A stretch of 64,000 nucleotides of DNA from assembly GCF_012027325.1 (NCBI RefSeq), contig NZ_SNUG01000001.1, positions 1 through 64,000 of the forward strand. The letters run 5' to 3'. Below are positions 5,788-13,311 of this stretch, one piece after another. This DNA comes from Thermococcus sp. M39. Lineage in GTDB: Archaea > Methanobacteriota_B > Thermococci > Thermococcales > Thermococcaceae. Each line of letters begins with the position of its first letter. Positions within the stretch are counted from its first letter, which is position 1. Both the position numbers and the translations under genes were made by a program. The notes below the pieces were generated by a model. It was not told the DNA's origin and made no database searches. It saw nothing but the letters and a program-made list of their open reading frames with translations.

Positions 5788-8721
5788 GTGATCACGGGCG
5801 AGAAGGAGAAGCTCCTGAAGATCATCTTCGAGAGCTTTTATGTTGAGGGGGATGTTATTGAGCTTAGAGTCTTTCAAGTCCGGCATAACAAGAAAACATA
5901 CGCTAGAAGCACAGCGGAATATTTTGTATTTCCAAGGGACTTTGAAAAATTAATTGAGGTTGCGAACAGGTGGGAGCAGAGGATCAGGAGCGGAAAAACG
6001 CCGTGGAGTGGAGTTTACTTCGGCGTTCACCCAAGGAAAGCAGAGGTGTTGCAGAAACAAGCCGAGAAAAAGGAGAAAAGAGGATATTACTTTGCAAGAG
6101 ATGAAGATGTTGAGAGGTTCAACGTAATCTATGTTGACATGGACTTATTCAGGGATGTAAGTGAGGATGAGGCAATTACCCTAACAATAGGTGACAAAGA
6201 GATTATACTGAGTAGGGACTGGCTATTGAAACATAAGGAAGAGGCTGAGGCCTTCAAGAAGAAATTTGCCGAAAAATTAGTCGAAAAAATTGAGGAGGAT
6301 CTTGGGTTTGCTCCCTTCCTCGTTGCTGACTCGGGCTTCGGTCTGCACTTGTACTTCAAGCTCTCCCAGCCAGTTAGCGATCACTCCACATATGTATCAT
6401 ATTTCAATATTATAAGAGAATATCTCGTTGATTTATTTGCAGAACTCCTCGGCGATAGAGGTCTTGCTGAGGAAATCATCGACAGCAAAGTTTACAATGC
6501 ACAGAGGGTTTCCAGGCTCCCATTCAGCGTAAACAGCAAAAAAGCGTTTGTATTCACCAAAGAAGGTGTTAAGTTTTACCCGGAGAATTTGCTGGACGTT
6601 GAGGTGATCTTTTTCGATGAAAGCAACATTGTCAAGGACGAACAGCTCGAAGAGCTTATCAAAAAGAAGGAAAAGGCAAAAAGCGCAAAGAAAAAAATAG
6701 CAGCAAATGTTGAACTCGGTGATGAACTACATTACAAGGACGAGTGGGAGCGCTACATCAAGAAGCACGGGCTTGAAGAGGTGATCAAGCAAGCTGACTT
6801 GAGCAATACTTTTGAGATTGAGAGCAAAGAAAGCTTAGATACGCTAACGAAACACCTTCTCAAGTTCTTCTGGAAGGGAAAGAGAAATGAGTTCTTCCTC
6901 AAGATGCCGGCATTTCTGCTGACAAGGGGTGTTGGTGCCGAAACCATCATCAAAATTTTTGATAGAATACTCTACCTCACGCGGGAAGTTTTGGATCTTG
7001 ATGAAGACGACATAGGCAACAGGGTGAATGCAGTAATCTCCACTATTAAGAACTATTACAAGACAAAAGCGAGTGAGGGACATACGGAAAGCACAAAAAA
7101 GCTTAAGTTTGGCTGGAAGAGCTACTTCTTCAAAATTGACAAGGAAAATCCTCCCTCAGGACCACTAGAGGAAACGCTCAAAGCTTTGGAGCTCCAAGAT
7201 TCAATAGTTAAGCATATGATGGACTATTTTGACGGCATAGACGATGAAACTTTCACGGAACTTTTTGGTCAATCAAAGGAGGAAATTCTGGGAGTCAGCG
7301 TTGAGAACCTCAAAAAACTTTACCGCGATGACCCTGAAAGGGCGAAAGAAATTGTCAAGGAGTTCATAATTGGAATCCTCAGGGCAATGAATTTGGAAAT
7401 AAGACTGCTGAGGAAGTACGCGAGGAAGGTTTTGAGGACTTCTAAGGGCGAGGTGAGGGTAAACAGGGAAAACAAGAAAGAGAAAAAGAGGGGGAGGCCT
7501 TCAAAGGAGGAAATTGCACTAGAACAGTTAAGAGAACTCAGCAAAGATGAAATTCTAGTAAATGTTGTCAATACAAATGTTGAGGAGATAGAGAACGTCC
7601 ACAGGTTTGTTCTTGAGGCCATTCTTGCCCTGCCTAATATAGGGGACTATGAAACCATAAAGGAAGTTATAAAGAAAATCGAGGAAGCTCTGCTCAGGTA
7701 TTACAGGGAGCTTGAAAAAGAAGCCATTCTGGAGATAATCAAGCTCAAAGAAGTGAAGGTTCAAGAAGGGACAAAATTAAGGCTACTGATAAAGCTAATT
7801 GGCAATTTTGATGTCGAGCTGAGTTACAAAGTTGGAAGCAAAGGCATCACAGCAGTGCCAATAATGAGTGAAGAGAAGCCCACAGGTCTATTCGAAGTCA
7901 AGAAGATAGAGGACATCGTTGACATGTATTCTCAGCTGAATACAGCGTTCTACGAGGCAATAGGGAAGCCTCTGTATTTGGGCAAGGACAAAATACGTGA
8001 AATCGTCGCAGAAATGCTTTCAATAGACGAGCTCGACGTTCTTCTCAAGTACAACGAAATGTTCAAGGCAGTCTGTTCGAGCTACTACTTCTACATCTAC
8101 AACGCCCTCAGAAAGTTCACTGAGGAGCTTGCAAAGAAGGCGATCACGAAAGAAGAGAATGAACTCAAGGAAATCAAGGCAACGTTCATCAACTTCATAG
8201 ACATCGTTGAGAAATACAAAGGCGATAAGATTAGGGCCACGGATGCAATAACCATCCTCGAGAGGGACGGAAAGAGGATAATGATAATCCCAACCACCCT
8301 TTTGAAGTCATTCGTTGAAAGTACGAAAACCCTGAAAAAGCTGAAGGCCTTCTGGAGGGACAAGAAGTTTCTGCTGAAAGACGTTGCCGTTACGGAGAAT
8401 ACTGCGGTAAGCAGGAAGAAGATAACGGTTTACCACTTGGACTATGAAAGGGTTAGGGAGTTCTACTTCAAAGAAACTGGAGTGGACTTAGAAGAGCAAC
8501 TGCAAGAGTATGTCGAAGAAAGCTGGGATGAGGGATATATCAGAACGATCAAGGATCTGATTCTCAGCGAACTCTATCAGAAAGGTTCTCTCAGCCTTGA
8601 CGAGCTCAGAATGCGCATTGGCTACGAGGAACTGCTCGAGAAGGCTGTGAGGCAGCTTGTAGCCGAAGGATTCGTGGAAGTGAGGGACAACAAGCTCTAC
8701 TTGAAGGAGGTGACTGTATGA
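5788..8721 (+). CDS. Archaeo-eukaryotic-type primase (prim-pol) of a pTN2-like replicon
   Basis: A 977-aa replication protein. The N-terminal third carries the primase signature. VIYVDMD has the metal-binding Asp 117 and Asp 119, SGFGLHLYF (182-190) is the sxH motif with His 187, and the third acidic position is near IIDSKVYNAQRVSRLPFSVN, whose Arg residues recall the RLP-N motif of plasmid primases. The long remainder is helical, with charged linkers (KKEKKRGRPSKEE) and a C-terminal winged helix (about 925-975). The start is GTG at 5788, forced because the nearby ATG at 5786 reads straight into TGA. Its stop overlaps the helicase ATG by ATGA. It should prime and perhaps extend DNA at a plasmid origin. 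From memory it resembles the large primase of plasmid pTN2. Confidence 0.75.
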   Translation: MITGEKEKLLKIIFESFYVEGDVIELRVFQVRHNKKTYARSTAEYFVFPRDFEKLIEVANRWEQRIRSGKTPWSGVYFGVHPRKAEVLQKQAEKKEKRGYYFARDEDVERFNVIYVDMDLFRDVSEDEAITLTIGDKEIILSRDWLLKHKEEAEAFKKKFAEKLVEKIEEDLGFAPFLVADSGFGLHLYFKLSQPVSDHSTYVSYFNIIREYLVDLFAELLGDRGLAEEIIDSKVYNAQRVSRLPFSVNSKKAFVFTKEGVKFYPENLLDVEVIFFDESNIVKDEQLEELIKKKEKAKSAKKKIAANVELGDELHYKDEWERYIKKHGLEEVIKQADLSNTFEIESKESLDTLTKHLLKFFWKGKRNEFFLKMPAFLLTRGVGAETIIKIFDRILYLTREVLDLDEDDIGNRVNAVISTIKNYYKTKASEGHTESTKKLKFGWKSYFFKIDKENPPSGPLEETLKALELQDSIVKHMMDYFDGIDDETFTELFGQSKEEILGVSVENLKKLYRDDPERAKEIVKEFIIGILRAMNLEIRLLRKYARKVLRTSKGEVRVNRENKKEKKRGRPSKEEIALEQLRELSKDEILVNVVNTNVEEIENVHRFVLEAILALPNIGDYETIKEVIKKIEEALLRYYRELEKEAILEIIKLKEVKVQEGTKLRLLIKLIGNFDVELSYKVGSKGITAVPIMSEEKPTGLFEVKKIEDIVDMYSQLNTAFYEAIGKPLYLGKDKIREIVAEMLSIDELDVLLKYNEMFKAVCSSYYFYIYNALRKFTEELAKKAITKEENELKEIKATFINFIDIVEKYKGDKIRATDAITILERDGKRIMIIPTTLLKSFVESTKTLKKLKAFWRDKKFLLKDVAVTENTAVSRKKITVYHLDYERVREFYFKETGVDLEEQLQEYVEESWDEGYIRTIKDLILSELYQKGSLSLDELRMRIGYEELLEKAVRQLVAEGFVEVRDNKLYLKEVTV

Positions 8722-10766
8722 GAAAGATTGCAGTGATCGGTCCTCCGGGAACAGGAAAAACGAGCCACCTGCTTTCAATTATCAAATACCTTACAAACAC
8801 GAACTTGACGAAAGAAGATGAGCAGATGGCTCAAAAGATATTAAGGGACAGCGGAGAGCTCAGGGGTAAATACAGGCGGGAGAACATACTATTCCTCACT
8901 TTTACGACATCGGCACAAAATGAAGCCATCAAGAGAATCACTGGGAATAATAATTACACGGTTAGGGACAGCAGGAGGGGCTGGGCAAAGCAGATAAGGA
9001 CTGTCCATTCTCTCTGCTGGACGTTAATAAAGGAAGGCAACCAGAAGAAGCTTGAGATGGCAGAAACAGAATACGAAAGAGTGTACTTTGCGAGGGAAGC
9101 CTCCATGCTCTCCAAAACAGGGAGTTTGTTTGGAAAGCTTAGCCCAATCGCAAAATTCTGCAAGGAGAAAGGCATTCCCTACGATCGCAGAGGAGAAAAG
9201 CAAGAGCTGGGCAATCTCTTTGAGACAATTTACACCTATGCTGTGAACTCGATAACAGAAATTTATAAGAGTAGGCTGTGCATTGGTGATGCAGTGAAGG
9301 TTGACGCCCTGATAGAAACGCTCCAAGAACTTGCAAAAGACAACCCCGAGTTCAAGTACATAAAAAGGGAATACATCCCAATCCTGCAGGCTTTGATCAA
9401 GAAATACACCGAGTGGAAGGTCAAAAACGAGGTGATTGACTACCCAGACACAATACTGAGGGCATTCCTTGAGGGCTACGCTTTGGAAGACAGCGAAACG
9501 TTCAGAAACGTCAGGGTTATGATAATTGATGAAGCCCAAGATTTGTCAAGGCTGCAGTGGGCGCTCGTAAGACAGCTGATTGGAACTGCCGATCTAGACC
9601 TTGTAATTGTCGCAGGAGATCCCTTACAGAGCATTTATTCCTTCCAGGCCGCTGATTTTTACGACTTCATACACTTTATACTTGATGCGGAAAAACACGT
9701 TCTGGATGAGTCTTACAGGCTGACTGAAGAGATACAAAAGGCGAGCTTAACCTTGGTCGCGGAGCAAATTAGATTCCTTAGAGAGGTTGGCATACACTAC
9801 AAGTTCAAAGCTAGGGGGAGGGGCGGGAAGGTTAAGAAGATTGAAGTATTAGGTGAAGGGGAAGAAGTCATCAGGGAAATCGTTGAGGCGATAAGCGGTG
9901 AAGTTGTTTCTCACATTGATAGCGGGAAGACAGTCTTCATCTTGACTAGGACGAATGATGTTGCGAGGAGGATTGAGAAAGAATTCTACCGGCTGGGCAT
10001 TACCGTGAAGAAGATAAAGAACGCGAAGAGTCTCTATGAAGAAATAGAGGACATCATCAGGATTGCCGATGCCATCAAGAACTTCGAGAATTACTCTTTT
10101 GATGAGCGGGTTGAGCTGTTGGATTACGACAGCATTAAGAGGTTCCTCAGCTTTACGGTATTTGCAGACCTGCTCAAGAAGGAAGACATCGAAAAGAAGG
10201 AAGAAAACAGAAAGCACGTATTGAACCTTTTCATCTCGGCAGTAGAAAGGCACAGCGTGAATTTTTCTGCCATTGAACTGGTGTTTGCACCGGTCCACTT
10301 GGACTATCAGGAGCAGGATGCAGTAAAGAAGGTTCTCGCGGTGACTCCGAAGAATATAGTTGCCCTGCTGAAGGACTTTCTCGAAAATCCCTACCATTAC
10401 ATAGACTTCTCCCGAGTTAGTGCTAAGATAGGAAAAGAGCCGGCCGAACTGATGAGGGATTACGTGGAGGGCAAGTTCAAGATCATCCTGACAACTGATA
10501 GACTTTTTGTGGACACTATGCACGCTTCGAAAGGTTCTGAAGCGGATGTCGTCTTTGTAATAGATTACGTGAATCCTATCAAGCTTGTGAAGGCGTTTGC
10601 CGACTTTGAGCTAAGAAGAGAGGAGGAGAGGGTGTATTACGTTGCAATGACGAGGGCAAGGGAGAAACTTGTTATAGTGACAACAGGCCCGGAGACGAGC
10701 TTTTTGAATCGTGCAAGCTTTGTCCTGTCGGAATCCTCATCACAACTCGCAAAGGCTGAAGCTTAG
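8718..10766 (+). CDS. SF1 (UvrD/Rep-like) DNA helicase of the replicon
   Basis: A 682-aa superfamily 1 helicase. In order it has Walker A GPPGTGKTS (8-16), motif Ia-like FLTFTTSAQNEA, Walker B with MIIDEAQDLSRLQW, motif III AGDPLQSIYSF, then motifs V and VI as MHASKGSEADVV and YVAMTRAREKLV. All catalytic motifs are intact, and the length is normal for UvrD/Rep proteins. The gene overlaps the primase stop by 4 nt, so the two are made together as a replication unit. The last 23 codons are repeated as a diverged fossil at 12584-12652. A T-tract terminator is not obvious; a solo IS-end hairpin follows at 10856. A chromosomal repair role is possible, but the pairing with a primase favours plasmid replication. 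Confidence 0.9.
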   Translation: MRKIAVIGPPGTGKTSHLLSIIKYLTNTNLTKEDEQMAQKILRDSGELRGKYRRENILFLTFTTSAQNEAIKRITGNNNYTVRDSRRGWAKQIRTVHSLCWTLIKEGNQKKLEMAETEYERVYFAREASMLSKTGSLFGKLSPIAKFCKEKGIPYDRRGEKQELGNLFETIYTYAVNSITEIYKSRLCIGDAVKVDALIETLQELAKDNPEFKYIKREYIPILQALIKKYTEWKVKNEVIDYPDTILRAFLEGYALEDSETFRNVRVMIIDEAQDLSRLQWALVRQLIGTADLDLVIVAGDPLQSIYSFQAADFYDFIHFILDAEKHVLDESYRLTEEIQKASLTLVAEQIRFLREVGIHYKFKARGRGGKVKKIEVLGEGEEVIREIVEAISGEVVSHIDSGKTVFILTRTNDVARRIEKEFYRLGITVKKIKNAKSLYEEIEDIIRIADAIKNFENYSFDERVELLDYDSIKRFLSFTVFADLLKKEDIEKKEENRKHVLNLFISAVERHSVNFSAIELVFAPVHLDYQEQDAVKKVLAVTPKNIVALLKDFLENPYHYIDFSRVSAKIGKEPAELMRDYVEGKFKIILTTDRLFVDTMHASKGSEADVVFVIDYVNPIKLVKAFADFELRREEERVYYVAMTRAREKLVIVTTGPETSFLNRASFVLSESSSQLAKAEA

Positions 10767-10855
10767 CTGCGAAGCAGGGGAGGATGTTCACTTAATGAAA
10801 TTTAGCTAATAATGTCGAGAGGTATGTATTTCTCTATTACTACCTGAAAGCCTCG

Positions 10856-10890
10856 CTCTTTAAGGCAAGGAGGAGGTCAGTAGAAATAAG
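10856..10890 (+). repeat. Solo IS200/IS605-type right-end hairpin, degenerate
   Basis: GAAAGCCTCGCTCTTTAAGG followed by CAAGGAGGAGGTCAG matches the motif at 13181-13215 and, inverted, at 46048-46080. Such hairpins are typical of IS200/IS605-family right ends. No transposase adjoins it. The rest of the 10767-10963 interval shows no gene; it starts with a TGCGAAGC piece like the left arm of the 12655 stem-loop. Confidence 0.5.
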
Positions 10891-10963
10891 TGGAGGGAAA
10901 TTGAAAAGATAAAAAGCCAGATTGTGTCTATAACTTTATCTTAATGGCATCTAAGCTACTTAG

Positions 10964-12157
10964 CTAATCCTTACAAAACTTCTTAATGTTAATTTCTTTG
11001 GCCGCTGTTTCATAAACAGCGTTTATTAATCTGTAACCTCCTTTTTCTTGTCTGATTACAATAAAAAACTCTTTGCTTAGCACCTCTAGGACCTCCTGCA
11101 CTGAGCCATCCCCAAGCCCTGTAGATTTGGCAATGTAACTCCAGTTTGTAGGTCCTTGAGAGAGGGATGCAATAACCTTAGCGTATGTGCATGGACTTTT
11201 TCGGGACTTAATAATATTCTCAAGCTCGGCGCGAGCTTTTTCAACAGCATCACCAATTGCTTCTTCAATTGCCTTTTCAACAGAGTAGTTGTAGGGAGGA
11301 CAGCGATAATTGGCATATGTAGAGATTATACCTGGAATTCCTCCAAGCTTCTCGTAAACTTTTGAAGCCTCCCACGCAAGCTCAAGATCATTAGGTACTG
11401 TGAACTTTTGGGGATATACTTTCCTACACATAATGTACCCGTTTTGTAGGTAGAGGAGCACATCTCTCTCATCCCACGGCCAAAGGTAAACCTTACGTGG
11501 GTTACGGTAATACATTCTTGCTTGACGACCTCTTGAGAGGAGTTCCTTGACAACGCCGGAAAATGAACCTGTGAAAATGAATCTAACATCTTCTCGCTCG
11601 TTAAGTGCTCTCCAAAGACCCTCTTGAAACTTCTTTCTCTGCTTCATCTCTTGGACCTCATCAAAGATGACCAAGGCATTATCAGGGAGAAGCAAGACAA
11701 GCTGTGAAAAGTCTTCCGGTAACTTGTCCATTAGGTTATCAGAAGCCGTGGATAAACCAAGTTGTAATCTGAAAAATTCCAACCATGGAGCTTTTGGAAA
11801 TTTGGGCGCTATGATAACACTTACATTTCTTATTGACTTTGTTTTCTTCCCTGAAAGCCTGCTGTAAAGGGATACAATTGCCCCTTTCATGTGTTTTGAT
11901 AAATTCTTCATGTCCTTGATACCTGCAAGATTAAGATAAACTGCGACAGTTGAATTGTCCAGTGAATAAGCTTTCCCCAGACATTTTGCTAAGCTTGTTT
12001 TACCAATTGCGCGAGGGCCGAGGATAACAATATCCTGCCCTCTTTTAAGAAGCTCGAGGGAATCATAGAATGCTTTTTTATGGCCTTTGCCATGAAGTTT
12101 GCTTGGGTCTGAAAATGGTTTGCTAGGGAAGAATCCACTTGTTGATTGCCCGTTCAT
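10964..12157 (-). CDS. AAA-type archaeal ATPase with C-terminal winged helix
   Basis: A 397-aa ATPase of the archaeal ATPase_2 / STAND-like type. Walker A is GPRAIGKTS (47-55), Walker B is ALVIFDEVQ (about 161-169), and a sensor strand FIFTGSF follows. Residues from about 300 look like a winged helix (SYIAKSTGLGDGSVQEVLEVL). The ATG at 12157 is chosen because GGAGGTTG precedes it and the TATA box at 12194-12206 gives a short leader; the longest frame starts at 12196 without a ribosome site. Members of this large archaeal family are common in mobile elements and have mostly unknown roles. It lies convergent to the helicase, between the intact helicase end and its fossil, and may belong to the inserted DNA. 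Confidence 0.75.
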   Translation of the reverse strand: MNGQSTSGFFPSKPFSDPSKLHGKGHKKAFYDSLELLKRGQDIVILGPRAIGKTSLAKCLGKAYSLDNSTVAVYLNLAGIKDMKNLSKHMKGAIVSLYSRLSGKKTKSIRNVSVIIAPKFPKAPWLEFFRLQLGLSTASDNLMDKLPEDFSQLVLLLPDNALVIFDEVQEMKQRKKFQEGLWRALNEREDVRFIFTGSFSGVVKELLSRGRQARMYYRNPRKVYLWPWDERDVLLYLQNGYIMCRKVYPQKFTVPNDLELAWEASKVYEKLGGIPGIISTYANYRCPPYNYSVEKAIEEAIGDAVEKARAELENIIKSRKSPCTYAKVIASLSQGPTNWSYIAKSTGLGDGSVQEVLEVLSKEFFIVIRQEKGGYRLINAVYETAAKEINIKKFCKD

Positions 12158-12193
12158 AACAGCACAACCTCCAAGTTTAGTTCTAAAGATGGA

Positions 12194-12256
12194 CATTATT
12201 TAAAAGTTTTGTCTGAATAATTATCGAAATAATAATTAATAATTTGAATAATCATC
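12194..12256 (-). promoter_or_regulatory. TATA box and two direct repeats upstream of the ATPase
   Basis: A minus-strand CTTTTAAATAATG TATA box (12194-12206) is preceded by two near-identical 12-mers, TGAATAATTATC (12214-12225) and TGAATAATCATC (12245-12256, plus-strand reading). They are 31 bp apart, about three helical turns, and could be a regulator's operators; this is inference. Confidence 0.35.
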
Positions 12257-12583
12257 AAAAACTATTCTATAATAGTTAAAATTGTTCAATTAAAAGCCAA
12301 TAATTCAGAAGCTCATTATTGGACAGTGTAATGTTTAAGAAAAAACTACTTTTATGGACGTTTTTATTAATTTTGCATAGAGTTATCCTTTTGAGGAGCA
12401 GAATCTATTATCCGTATCTTTGTATATCATTTTGTTCTCTTTTGCTTCAAAGCCTGAAAGCTATAATGTATGTTGATGTTGTGTGCTTGTCCAATCCTAA
12501 CTTTTTTGCAGTGCTTTTTGTTCCAGCAGGATAAATGATAAATTATAGCTTAGACGGAATGGGACGAGTTAGAATGTCTGAGC

Positions 12584-12652
12584 TACTTTCTGAATCGTGT
12601 GAACTTTGTCCTGCCGGAACCTTCACCACAACTCACCAAGGCTGAAGCTTAG
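12584..12652 (+). pseudogene. Fossil of a second helicase 3' end
   Basis: The frame reads YFLNRVNFVLPEPSPQLTKA then EA and stop. It aligns without gaps to the C-terminus of the 8718-10766 helicase (FLNRASFVLSESSSQLAKAEA, stop). The similarity continues into TGCGAAGC just after the stop and fades upstream of 12584. This shows directly that a related helicase gene, or a duplicated end of this one, once lay here. Confidence 0.7.
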
Positions 12653-12654
12653 TT

Positions 12655-12726
12655 GCGAAGCTACGAAGATGAACAATTGTATCCATTTGAGTATCAATGA
12701 ATAATTTTTGTCATTCGCAGCTTCGC
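12655..12726. repeat. Stem-loop element 1 after the helicase fossil
   Basis: GCGAAGCT (12655-12662) pairs perfectly with AGCTTCGC (12719-12726), and the flanking ACGAAGATGA / TCATTCGC extends the stem with a small bulge. The loop resembles that of the larger element at 13032-13154. The unit may be a replicon origin or terminator (inference). Confidence 0.5.
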
Positions 12727-12827
12727 ATCATTGGGAATGAAACTTCTGCCTCATCCAGATCCTAACGAAAAGGTTCTCTCGAAGGAAATTGATCATCAAA
12801 CCTTGAAAGCCTGAAAAGATTAGTATT

Positions 12828-12847
12828 CCCCCGAATCAGTTCGGGGG
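12828..12847. repeat. Perfect 8-bp GC-rich hairpin
   Basis: CCCCCGAATCAGTTCGGGGG folds into an 8-bp stem with a 4-nt loop. It lies in the gene-free 12653-13180 interval and could be an IS-end remnant or a terminator. Confidence 0.45.
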
Positions 12848-13031
12848 TACCCACAATGAGGAGGAGAAAGCTCAAGAGGGTGTTTCATTTTTTGATCAGA
12901 GGCCAAGGAAAAACAAAAAAGCTTATTTGGGCGTTCTAAGGAGTTAAGCAAGTTAACAAACGCTCTTCACTCCAAAAACTTCCCGGCAAGCTTTTCGATA
13001 TTTTAAAGTGAGCGGCTAGATGGAAATTTGC

Positions 13032-13154
13032 GAGAAATTTGTTGCGAAGATGCGAGGCTACGCTTTCACGAAGCTTGAATAAATGAATACATTTTGGACG
13101 TTAATGTTCAACAATAAGCACTCTCGCATCTTCGCTTCTTCGCAACAAATTCTC
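13032..13154. repeat. Stem-loop element 2, long inverted repeat
   Basis: The left arm 13032-13056 (from GAGAAATTTGTTGCGAAG to GATGCGAG) pairs with the right arm 13123-13154 (CTCGCATCTTCGC to CAACAAATTCTC), which carries an extra 7 nt. The loop between holds an AT-rich segment similar to that of element 1 (pattern ATACATTT..G...TTAATG). Apart from these repeats and the helicase fossil, the 12207-13180 stretch shows no supported gene. Confidence 0.55.
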
Positions 13155-13180
13155 TGTGATATTTTTGATATTTTTCTTCC

Positions 13181-13215
13181 GAAAACCTCGCCCTTTAGGG
13201 CGGGGAGGAGGTTAG
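13181..13215 (+). repeat. Solo IS200/IS605-type right-end hairpin
   Basis: GAAAACCTCGCCCTTTAGGG followed by CGGGGAGGAGGTTAG forms a strong hairpin (CCTCGCCCT with AGGGCGGGG) and ends in the typical GGTTAG/GGTCAG. No tnpA or tnpB adjoins it. The aglB promoter region starts right after it. Confidence 0.6.
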
Positions 13216-13311
13216 GTGTTTCAAGATTTAATTAGGATAACATTTTTAGGAGTGAGTTGCTTATTTAAAACAGCAATTGGTATTACAGCGATAATCCCAA
13301 GGTGGTATTTA

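Noticed and set aside
9849-10523. Minus-strand 224-aa frame
   Set aside because: Exactly antisense to the helicase with its intact motifs; a shadow of codon bias.
12319-12534. 71-aa hydrophobic frame in the gap after the ATPase
   Set aside because: No ribosome site or TATA box at the right distance, AT-rich region, and no recognisable motif.
13216-13311. N-terminal extension of AglB from the GTG at 13216
   Set aside because: Part of the promoter region beside an IS end; the ATG at 13312 has AGGTGG and gives a normal AglB start.
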